64,000 nucleotides of DNA from Cinclus cinclus (taxonomy: Eukaryota > Chordata > Aves > Passeriformes > Cinclidae), in NCBI RefSeq assembly GCF_963662255.1, contig NC_085068.1, positions 6,138,001 through 6,202,000 of the forward strand, in the 5' to 3' direction. Positions within the stretch are counted from its first letter, which is position 1. The number at the start of each line of letters is the position of its first letter. Positions 57,997 to 64,000 of the stretch are shown piece after piece. The notes under the pieces were generated by a model, which saw nothing but the letters and a program-made list of their open reading frames with translations, did not search any database and was not told where the DNA came from. Position numbers and translations under genes: made by a program.

Positions 57997-60514
57997 CTTT
58001 CCTTTTATCTCCGGGTTTTGCTGCAGGTAGGAATTTTGACAAAGATGGGAACATGCTGGACTGGTGGAGCAATTTCTCAGCGCTGCATTTCAAGGAGCAG
58101 TCCCTGTGCATGGTGCACCAGTATGGGAACTACACCTGGGAGCTGGCTGGGGGACAGAACGTGAGTAACAGCCACGGCCACAGCTCTGGCTTTGTACAAA
58201 CAATGACTTTGACAGGGCAGCCCTATGGGGCATCAGCACAAACCCCAGCTGCTACAGGTAACTGTTCTGGGAACAAGGCACAAGGGTTGTCATAAACTGG
58301 GGACACTGGTGGCCCGGAGAGCCCAGGGTCTGTGTGCAGTGATGTTCTGCCCAGCAGCAGCTCAAGTGCTGTCCATGTTATATTTGGGTGTGTTCTGTTC
58401 CACTCTACAGCTCTTACCCTGAGATTTGTTTGGTTTCATTCTCTCCTTTCTTGTCCCAGTACAAAGTCACAGCTTCCCTTTGCTCCAGGCAGGTCAGGCT
58501 GTTTTATGGCTGACCTGTGGTTCTTAGAGTTGCTGATTTTATTGACAAGAGAGCAAATAAATGATTATTTTTACAGGTCAGTGGCATAAGCACATTAGGA
58601 GAAAATATTGCAGATAACGGAGGAGTCCGACAGGCTTATAAGGTAATCCTCAAACACCCTGTGAGTTAACTTTACCTGACATCCAGCAGTGGGGGGACCT
58701 ATTATGTGGTTAAAAAATTGACAATTAACACGTTACTAGCATATTCCAAAAGCTAAAGCCTCAGTTGTACTCCTGGAAGCTCATGTGCCCATGGCCTGCT
58801 GCCACCCTTGCAGCCAGGAGCAGCCCAAAGGTGGAGCTCAGGTGTGAGCAAGGAATGTTCTTCCCTACAAAGGACCCTGACAGATGTCACAGTAAAACCT
58901 TTTACCTTTGGTGTTTCGAGTATGGCGTTAAGAGTGTTTACAGAACATCCTGAATTTTCAGAAATCTAAATTTCAACACTAAGGGACACCATTCCAATTA
59001 ATTACCTCATAAGGTTTGTTCTAAAAGCCATCAAGGACCTGGAGGAGCCATGTGGGGTGACACAAACACGGAATCCATGGGTGTTCTGTGCTGCTGGATC
59101 TCTTTTTACCCTCAGCTCTCCCTTTTGTTTCGTGCTTTGGGACTGTCTCAGCACCTGAGAGGCTGCAGAAACAAAATGCTGGGAATTAACCAAAGTGAGG
59201 ACACATTAACTTGTCTCCATCGTGGTGATATACCTAAAAAAAGCAAATTGGCCTATTAATGTGTAACAATAACAGGTAATGCATTTAACATTGAGCAAGG
59301 TTGTTATCTGCTATTTAATGAGCAGTTACCTGAAGAGGGAAAAATCATCACTACAGAGAAGCAGATGAGATTTAACACTTAATTTCCAGATACAAATTCC
59401 TGTATAAAGAGTTCATGAAGTCAACAGTGCTTATACTGACAGGTTTTTCATAAAATTTTCTGCATTGTTTGTATTAGAGAGAGAAAATTTATCCAAATAC
59501 AGAAGGAAAACACATTGGTTAATGCATGTGGTGACTAAAATCCCTCCTCCCAAAACAACATTCAAAATCCACCTCCTGCTGCTCCTCTGAGTTGATCTGT
59601 GATCATTTCCAGGCCTACTTGAAGTGGCTGGAACGGGAAGGGAAGGAGCCAAAGCTGCCTGGACTGAACCTGTCCCACAAACAGCTTTTCTTCCTCAACT
59701 TTGCCCAGGTGAGAACACACAGGGTTGTGCCTCAGGCCCTTGGACTCTGTGGGAGGAAACACCTGGGGGAAATCAAGGGCAGATAGATCTGCCTCAGAGC
59801 AGCAGACCTTGATAAAACAAAAGCTCATTAGTGAATAATTGCATCTATTCTGCCCCTCTGTAAAACATACTCCATGCTCATAACAAACTGGGATAGCTCT
59901 TAGGAAAGCCACTGAGAGGGTTCCCAATATGAATTCCCTTTAATACTGATCCACTAATGATGAACCTCCCTGTCCAGGTTTGGTGTGGCTCCTACAGACC
60001 AGAATATGCCAGTCAGTCCATAAAGACAGACGTCCACAGCCCTCTGAAGTACAGGTGGGTTTTACTCATTTACTAACTCACAAGTCACTTCATTCAACCC
60101 CTTGCACCACGACAGCACAGAAGGAGACTCTGCTAACACACAAGATAATTCCCGAGAGATTTCCAGATTTTCTCCATGGCTTGTAGGACACTGCTGGAGA
60201 GCACGTGTCTATACCTGACCTGGTGAATTTGCCAATCCATAGGAGATGGAGCAGGACCAAACCCACTCTGTTCTGGCATTTCATTGCTCATAGTACCTTA
60301 TATTTCCTAAAGCATCCCATATTCTGAACTGCAATCTAGTTCTGAGGCTCCAAACCACTCCGTGTTCCCCAGAACAGCAACCTCCACATAAACGAGTCCC
60401 TTCTCTTTGTTTAGGGTGATGGGCTCCTTGCAGAACTTTGAAGCCTTCTCCGAGGTGTTCCACTGTAAGAAGGGCACGGCCATGCATCCCGCAGGGAAGT
60501 GCCGGGTGTGGTAA
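39240..60514 (+). CDS. MMEL1: MMEL1, membrane metallo-endopeptidase-like 1 (neprilysin family M13), 22 coding exons (gene-level entry)
   Basis: Twenty-two GT-AG exons join in frame into a 2262-nt CDS encoding 753 residues. The protein is a type II membrane zinc endopeptidase. It has a short basic cytosolic N-terminus (MGKSESQMD, shared with neprilysin), a membrane anchor at about residues 24-47, and a large extracellular M13 domain. The catalytic HEITH is at 587-591, the third zinc ligand Glu650 is in GENIAD, and Asp654 follows. The substrate-binding VNAFYSP (545-551), His715 and Arg721, and the C-terminal CRVW are all present. The spacing between first histidine and glutamate (63) equals that in neprilysin, at an offset of +4. 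Several N-glycosylation sequons are visible. The family cleaves small peptides on the amino side of hydrophobic residues. Identity as MMEL1 rather than MME rests on the N-terminal and exon 3 sequence and on the TTC34 neighbour. Human MMEL1 is about 26 residues longer, probably because of a cassette after the anchor that I did not find. Confidence 0.96.
39394..45864 (+). other. MMEL1: MMEL1 intron 1, 6.5 kb
   Basis: A phase-1 intron between the membrane anchor and the ectodomain. It carries a 31-A run at 39845-39875 and A-rich runs near 44430-44485. A phase-1 cassette exon could exist here, as in mammals, but I could not identify one. Confidence 0.75.
45865..45924 (+). CDS. MMEL1: MMEL1 coding exon 2 (residues 52-71)
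   Basis: This 60-nt exon has acceptor ctctctgcag|GTTCCC and donor GCAG|gtaaag, phase 1 at both ends. [11 protein letters not shown] is the first conserved cysteine pair of the M13 ectodomain. A 6.5-kb intron precedes it. Confidence 0.93.
46525..46686 (+). CDS. MMEL1: MMEL1 coding exon 3 (residues 72-125)
   Basis: The acceptor is tgctgcccag|CTGCC and the donor is CTGAAAG|gtaggg. It encodes the M13 hallmark [20 protein letters not shown] followed by [17 protein letters not shown], with the conserved cysteines of the family. Confidence 0.96.
47091..47171 (+). CDS. MMEL1: MMEL1 coding exon 4 (residues 126-152)
   Basis: The acceptor is cttccccag|gtgtgc and the donor is AATGAGA|gtgagt. It encodes [13 protein letters not shown], the conserved second-helix motif with its cysteine. 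Phase 1 at both ends. Confidence 0.94.
47652..47747 (+). CDS. MMEL1: MMEL1 coding exon 5 (residues 153-184)
   Basis: The acceptor is cctccttcag|gtctta and the donor is ACCAAAG|gtaatg. [16 protein letters not shown] matches the family 'LL..L...GGWP' block. Confidence 0.93.
47994..48112 (+). CDS. MMEL1: MMEL1 coding exon 6 (residues 185-224)
   Basis: The acceptor is tatctcccag|AGCCAA and the donor is ATTTAT|gtaaga, phase 0. It encodes [19 protein letters not shown] and SSRHIIY, a typical M13 N-lobe segment. Confidence 0.94.
48775..48840 (+). CDS. MMEL1: MMEL1 coding exon 7 (residues 225-246)
   Basis: A 66-nt exon that starts and ends in phase 0. It encodes [18 protein letters not shown], the conserved 'QP.LG.PSR.YY' motif. 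The donor is CAAAGA|gtaagt. Confidence 0.95.
48841..51038 (+). other. MMEL1: MMEL1 intron 7, 2.2 kb
   Basis: Unique sequence apart from the CR1 end at 50690-50996, which lies close to the exon 8 acceptor. Confidence 0.8.
50690..50996 (+). mobile_element. CR1 LINE 3' end in MMEL1 intron 7
   Basis: gagtgacaggacaaggggga, ttgggaggaaattcttcctg, aaggtgtccctgccatggca, and ggtccttccaacccaaccat. It stops about 40 bases before the acceptor of exon 8. Confidence 0.93.
51039..51173 (+). CDS. MMEL1: MMEL1 coding exon 8 (residues 247-291)
   Basis: The acceptor is gtctgagtgcag|GTGAGA, just after a CR1 fragment; the donor is GCAAAT|gtgagt. It encodes [15 protein letters not shown] and [18 protein letters not shown] is a glycosylation sequon. 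Confidence 0.94.
51788..51877 (+). CDS. MMEL1: MMEL1 coding exon 9 (residues 292-321)
   Basis: The acceptor is atgtcttcag|GCCACG and the donor is TTCAAT|gtaagt. It encodes [20 protein letters not shown], with the conserved ERHD and LYHKM positions. Confidence 0.94.
52126..52262 (+). CDS. MMEL1: MMEL1 coding exon 10 (residues 322-366)
   Basis: The acceptor is tctttctag|GAATTT and the donor is GCCAG|gtaaag, phase 2. It encodes [11 protein letters not shown] (NWT is a sequon) and [15 protein letters not shown]. Confidence 0.94.
52725..52818 (+). CDS. MMEL1: MMEL1 coding exon 11 (residues 367-398)
   Basis: The acceptor is tcccacacag|CACCAT and the donor is AGGAAG|gtattt. It encodes [15 protein letters not shown], the conserved 'NYL.WR.V.D' segment, then a basic stretch ending SYRK. 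Confidence 0.94.
52880..52960 (+). mobile_element. CR1 LINE 3' end fragment in MMEL1 intron 11
   Basis: ctccatcccagcccaaacca followed by ttctagattctgtgattaca is a short, diverged CR1 terminus, about 100 bases before exon 12. Confidence 0.7.
53063..53191 (+). CDS. MMEL1: MMEL1 coding exon 12 (residues 399-441)
   Basis: The acceptor is ggtgctgcag|GCCCTG and the donor is AGGATG|gtatgt. It encodes [20 protein letters not shown], with a family-conserved cysteine. The exon is more CpG-rich than its neighbours. Confidence 0.95.
53464..53562 (+). CDS. MMEL1: MMEL1 coding exon 13 (residues 442-474)
   Basis: The acceptor is gctctctttcag|GTCCGG. The donor is GAGAAG|gtcaga, where C at +3 departs from consensus. 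It encodes [19 protein letters not shown]. The frame stays open past the donor for about 110 codons, which is intronic readthrough. Confidence 0.93.
53924..54007 (+). CDS. MMEL1: MMEL1 coding exon 14 (residues 475-502)
   Basis: The acceptor is tttcttccag|GCAATG and the donor is GCCAAT|gtaagt. It encodes [16 protein letters not shown], matching the family 'IGYPD.I' motif. Confidence 0.94.
54266..54369 (+). CDS. MMEL1: MMEL1 coding exon 15 (residues 503-536)
   Basis: The acceptor is tgtttgtgcag|TTAAAC. The donor is GATAT|gtgagt, phase 2. It encodes [16 protein letters not shown] (NFS is a sequon) and [10 protein letters not shown]. The split Ile codon joins to exon 16. Confidence 0.93.
54370..54919 (+). 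other. MMEL1: MMEL1 intron 15 with TA/TATG-rich tract
   Basis: This 550-base phase-2 intron holds an alternating purine-pyrimidine tract at about 54705-54785 (atatatatg, tgtgtgta, atacatatat), able to form hairpins. No other feature was seen. Confidence 0.8.
54920..54978 (+). CDS. MMEL1: MMEL1 coding exon 16: substrate-binding VNAFYSP (residues 537-556)
   Basis: The acceptor is atttttag|ATGGAT and the donor is CAGATAG|gtaggt. It encodes [18 protein letters not shown]. In neprilysin the Asn-Ala pair of this motif binds the substrate backbone; here they are residues 546-547. Confidence 0.95.
54979..56912 (+). other. MMEL1: MMEL1 intron 16, 1.9 kb
   Basis: A phase-1 intron between the VNAFYSP exon and the HExxH exon. 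It contains unique sequence and no recognisable element. Confidence 0.8.
56913..57032 (+). CDS. MMEL1: MMEL1 coding exon 17: zinc-binding HExxH (residues 557-596)
   Basis: The acceptor is tctttgcag|TTTTTC and the donor is GACAACG|gtgagg. It encodes [12 protein letters not shown], then [17 protein letters not shown]. His587 and His591 are zinc ligands and Glu588 is the catalytic base. Confidence 0.97.
57033..58026 (+). other. MMEL1: MMEL1 intron 17 with a 35-A run near its acceptor
   Basis: A 1-kb phase-1 intron. The A run at 57960-57994 ends 32 bases before exon 18. The pyrimidine tract and gcag acceptor remain intact downstream of it. Confidence 0.85.
58027..58160 (+). CDS. MMEL1: MMEL1 coding exon 18 (residues 597-641)
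   Basis: The acceptor is gttttgctgcag|GTAGGA, 32 bases after a 35-A run. The donor is CAGAAC|gtgagt. It encodes [17 protein letters not shown] and [10 protein letters not shown], with two sequons (NFS, NYT). Confidence 0.95.
58577..58642 (+). CDS. MMEL1: MMEL1 coding exon 19: third zinc ligand (residues 642-663)
   Basis: A 66-nt phase-0 exon with acceptor tttttacag|GTCAGT and donor TATAAG|gtaatc. It encodes [17 protein letters not shown]. Glu650 is the third zinc ligand and Asp654 orients the histidine. Confidence 0.97.
58643..59612 (+). other. MMEL1: MMEL1 intron 19
   Basis: A 970-base phase-0 intron of unique sequence. Nothing notable was seen. Confidence 0.8.
59613..59708 (+). CDS. MMEL1: MMEL1 coding exon 20 (residues 664-695)
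   Basis: The acceptor is atcatttccag|GCCTAC and the donor is GCCCAG|gtgaga. It encodes [13 protein letters not shown], then [18 protein letters not shown], the conserved 'LPGL..(S/T)..QLFF..(F/Y)AQ' block. Confidence 0.95.
59978..60054 (+). CDS. MMEL1: MMEL1 coding exon 21: active-site histidine (residues 696-720)
   Basis: The acceptor is cctgtccag|GTTTGG and the donor is TACAG|gtgggt, phase 2. It encodes [20 protein letters not shown]. His715 corresponds to the neprilysin transition-state histidine. Arg721 is split across this junction and the next exon. Confidence 0.96.
60415..60514 (+). CDS. MMEL1: MMEL1 coding exon 22, terminal (residues 721-753 and stop)
   Basis: The acceptor is tttgtttag|GGTGAT. 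It encodes [17 protein letters not shown] and ends CRVW, the C-terminal motif of M13 peptidases, then TAA at 60512-60514. Confidence 0.96.
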
Positions 60515-61394
60515 CCAAGGATGGGACACTCTGGTGACACCACAACCAGCTCTGGCAGGGACGTGCCCGGTGTTCTGCTGCTCAGCACAGCCAGGGCTGC
60601 CGGGGCAGCTGCTGCAGTGAGCCAGGGAAGCACTGAGCTCTCCCAGTGCCACGGGGATCCCGGGGATCCCAGGGGTGGATGCCGGGACTGCCGCGCTGTG
60701 TTCCCGGGCACGACGACTGTTCCAATGACATCCTGACTGTTACTAGGACACTGCATCAGGGTTACAAGGACTAATTCTTACACGAAAACAAAACCAACGA
60801 GCCGCCACGAATCTATTTTTCAGAAAGGAATAATAATTTTAATGTATCAGCCCCACTTTCTGGGGTTCAGCAATGCTGTGAGAGATGTTCCACTGCTCCG
60901 TTTCCAGTGTTCTGGTTCTGTTTCTGCTGCATTCTCCCCCAGATCAGGTTAGAGCTGGTGTAAACTCTCGTGCTGTCTGTGCCCCTGCACTTTGACCACT
61001 GCTTTGTTGTCATGGATTGCTATTTGTCGTGACATGTCACACAGTGAGCTCTATGTAAAGATGCCTGTCGCACTCTCCCCCTGCACTTGAATTCCTCTGC
61101 TCCAAAGAACCCCCTTCAAGTGAGGCATCACTACAATTATCACGTTCTGGGAGTACAAAAATCTGTCTTTATGGTTAAATTACAGGGTCCCACCTTTCAG
61201 AGATATATTTAAAATGATGCTTATTCTTGTAGAAAGTGTATAAAATACCTTTTGCCAAATAGCAGACATGTATCCATGGAAACAATTAAGCTGTCTTTAA
61301 TCCTGTGCCTTTTTATTTTGCCATAGGCTATTTTTCAGTATTTACACCTGAAAATGTAACATGTATTAATTTTTAATAAAATTTAAAAGAAAAA
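60515..61394 (+). other. MMEL1: MMEL1 3' untranslated region
   Basis: About 880 bases follow the stop codon and run to the poly(A) signal at 61375. The first 200 bases are GC-rich and include a small GGGGATCCC duplication near 60655; the rest is AT-rich. No other gene lies in this stretch. The 3' end is inferred. Confidence 0.7.
61375..61380 (+). terminator. MMEL1: MMEL1 poly(A) signal AATAAA
   Basis: A canonical AATAAA lies 861 bases after the stop in an AT-rich context (tttttaataaaattt). It is the first canonical hexamer in the 3' region, so cleavage probably follows at about 61395-61405. Confidence 0.7.
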
Positions 61395-64000
61395 AATCAC
61401 AGCGGCTGATTCAGCAGGATTTTCCTATGGTGAGGCTTGGGGGGCTTTCCTTGGTAAGCATCCTATTACAATGAGAATATTTTAAACTTCCAAGATTTAA
61501 TAGTGAGTTTTGAATATTATTCCATAAAATCCTTTCTATCACAGGAATCACTTGACAGCAAGGCAGTAACTGCATGTGTGAATCTGCAAAACCACTGAGC
61601 CCTGGAGATGGACCATTAAAGGTTCTGGCACACGCAGCTCTTAAAGAAAGGGATAATTATTAAAATGTGCCTGGGAAGGTTAATTCCAAGTGACCATCAC
61701 AGCCCGTGGAAGCTACTCTATTTTTTCATGTACGTTTATCCCATCTCCCACCTGCAGAACGCTTCCCAGCTGCCAGTTTGTGTCAAGTGCAAAGTGCACC
61801 AGCTCCAGCCTCCCCTTACAGCCCCACTGATCCCGGTGCTGTGCACACACACTGGAGATAAGAGGCAGGCTCCAAACCCCCAGGAAATGGCCCTGAATTC
61901 CTACTGACCCCTGTGTTACCTTTCCACAACGACAAAATGCTTCAGCCCTGTGGTGCTTTGCTGCGCTTTAGACTCGTAGTCAATGAAGCCTCAGAGAAGC
62001 TTTACTGCATAATTAGGAAAAGAAGAATCGCAGCCTTTCCTTCTCCCATGCTGCCACCTGGTGTCAAATCCCTCTCCAGCTCCTAATAGACCAAAATTCA
62101 GACCCAACAGAATCTTTCCTCGAGACTCCATCGATCCACAGTTGGTGCAAACATCAAACCCTGCAAAAAAAAAAAAGAAATCATTTTTAGTTGGTAGTCT
62201 GCTGATCCTGGTTGATGCTGCACCTCTGTCCTTAGCTCTGCAGAGCTCACCTGCAGCAGCTTCCACCTGGAAGTTATAATTATGGGGCTGGAGGACAGGT
62301 ATTTCTTTTCTTTACAAAAACATCTTTGGAGAAACTGCTGCCTAAAAATTAAGAAATCTCTCCTCCTAATTACAACACTTACTGACAACAGTAATATTTA
62401 AGTCCTTAAGAGCTGCTTTCATTGCTGTTTATTTAAAAATTCACCCCAATAAAGCAGTAACACTGAATATCTCAAGATCCAGTTGACTCCAACAGCAGCA
62501 ATAAGTCATTAGCCAGTTCAAAGAAGTCGAAAACAGAATTTACCAGAAAACTGTTGCAGCACAAAGATGGCTGAAGGTGTCTTGTCACTGTTCTCTGAAT
62601 TTTCTCTGTTTTGGGGGTTTGGTTTTATCCTGAGATTTTCACTCAACAATTGCAATGACCCCTCCTGAGTGTTGTGGAGGGATGAGCAGTGGTTAACAAT
62701 TAGCAGCTTCCATAGTTGGAAGTGTTGGAAAACATCCAACCCTCCCAGTGAAACATTAACCAGCTACCAGGGAAAAAAAAAAAATATATATATATATATC
62801 TCAGCCAAAAAAAAATGTAATTTTCCAATTTCTGTCTTTACTGCTCTCTGTGACACAATCAGGAAGACAGACAAGTCACAAAAGCAGCAAGCACAAAACC
62901 AGCTGCGGATTTGCCCCTGGTATTTTCAGAAATAAATGTTAGAAAATGCTTTACTGACTTGTCACTTACTTGACCACCAAAAACAAACCCAATTCTCAGC
63001 GGGCACACAAGAATCAGCCTCATTTTAAGTTCAGATCCTTTTCAAATTTTGGAACTGTGGCTCTCCCTTTTTGTGCAAAAAGAGCTGGGGGTGACAGAAA
63101 CTGGAGGCACTTTGCCCTTCCATGATTACTGCAATGCACAGGTTTCCAGAACATGAGAATGGGACCAGTATTTGCACTTGAAAACCAAATCCAACCCTAA
63201 AAATCACGATTTTTTTATTCTTAGGGCCATAACAGAAAGTGTTTCTTCATGGACAGATCTGCCTGGGTACAGCAGAGATTAATTAAAGGAATTTTAAAGC
63301 ATTCCCTAAACCCTTCCACTTTTCATTGCTGCAGCTTTTCCCATCAGAGCTGTGAGTTTGCACAGCCATTCCTATAAACCAGAGTTTCTGAACCATCACC
63401 TTCCTCTGCAAAAACACCCAGAACTAATTCTGTTGAAAAAACTAACACATTTAAAAAAAAAATTAAGAAGTTGTCTATCATATTTTCCTTAAGCAAAAAG
63501 ACCACATTTCCCATTTTTTCCATTCCTCATGGTCATGTGGATGTCACTTCCCAGATGTCCCAGCACACCCATCCAGGGCCTTCTCTGTGCCTCTCAAGAT
63601 TCTTCTACATCTCATTTTATAAACAATTCTGATAACTAAAGCATTTTTATCCTCACCAAATCCTTCCTTGAAAAACGTCCGCAGGGATGCTCTTCCAAAA
63701 TAATTCTTTTCCTTAAGGTAAAGCAAACAGCCACATAACTCAGAGTTCTCCCTTCTGCAGGTTCCAGGAAAGCTCTTTCACAGAGAGAATGTGTTTTCTT
63801 TAATAAAAACTTTATTTTTAGACATACTGGACGCAGAGGATATTCACTTTCTTTGCTAAAACCTACATGGTTCTTGCTGTGCACAATTTTTTTCCCAGCA
63901 ATATCTTTTCTCCGAAAAATTGAAAAATCTGTACAAAAAGGCATTGTGTTGTATATTACGCAGAAAGAACAAAATAAAATAAAAATTTCCCACCAACAAG
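61395..64000. other. Downstream of MMEL1, no gene recognised
   Basis: AT-rich sequence with a (TA)n tract near 62784 and the CTCF-like motif at 62051. In mammals the next gene (PRXL2B) is convergent with MMEL1, so its 3' UTR on the minus strand could lie here, but I see no matching coding exon. Confidence 0.5.
62051..62064 (-). promoter_or_regulatory. CTCF-like motif (ACACCAGGTGGCAG on the minus strand)
   Basis: It matches CCASYAGRKGGCRS except at the first base. It lies about 670 bases beyond the MMEL1 poly(A) signal, in the same orientation as the motif at 7686. Confidence 0.45.

Noticed and set aside
1..64000. CRISPR arrays, bacterial operons, tRNA or rRNA genes, phage-like modules
   Set aside because: None seen; the tandem repeats lack spacer structure, and both real genes are spliced vertebrate genes.

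Overview
The window is a vertebrate nuclear locus, most likely from a bird. It holds two protein-coding genes in tandem on the + strand. Both are split by GT-AG introns. Several fragments carry the 3' end signature of avian CR1 LINEs ('ggttggactgg…tgatc…tccaacccaaaccat…tctatgat'), repeats are otherwise sparse, and CpG-rich promoters are compact. The genes are TTC34 (about 14.8-26.4 kb) and MMEL1 (about 39.2-61.4 kb). They are also neighbours on human 1p36, so the window looks like the conserved TTC34-MMEL1 synteny block. The species cannot be fixed from the sequence.

Layout. 1-13.3 kb is intergenic DNA upstream of TTC34. It holds a 160-bp (GGAGAA)n polypurine tract, a small orphan CpG cluster with a CTCF-like site, three AT-rich stretches that look like candidate conserved noncoding elements, and two CR1 fragments. 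13.3-13.7 kb is a 23-bp minisatellite, followed by a CpG-rich candidate promoter and 5' exon (13.74-14.08 kb) and a 40-bp tandem repeat that runs into the splice acceptor of the first coding exon of TTC34. TTC34 reads through seven coding exons with consistent phases to 1036 residues. 26.4-38.0 kb is intergenic, with CR1 pieces and a 23-bp AT-rich tandem repeat. 38.0-38.9 kb is a CpG island with three near-identical 70-bp direct repeats, the likely MMEL1 promoter. MMEL1 reads through 22 coding exons to 753 residues, with a poly(A) signal at 61375. 61.4-64 kb has no recognisable gene but contains a good CTCF-like motif.

Function. TTC34 is a TPR-repeat protein of unknown biochemical role. MMEL1 is a type II membrane zinc endopeptidase of the neprilysin (M13) family, and all catalytic and zinc-binding residues are present. 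Nothing in the sequence suggests that the two proteins work together; they are simply neighbours. I found no prokaryotic-type system, CRISPR array, tRNA, rRNA or intact transposon. The most unusual material is the tandem repeats in both promoter regions and the possible N-terminal extension of MMEL1.
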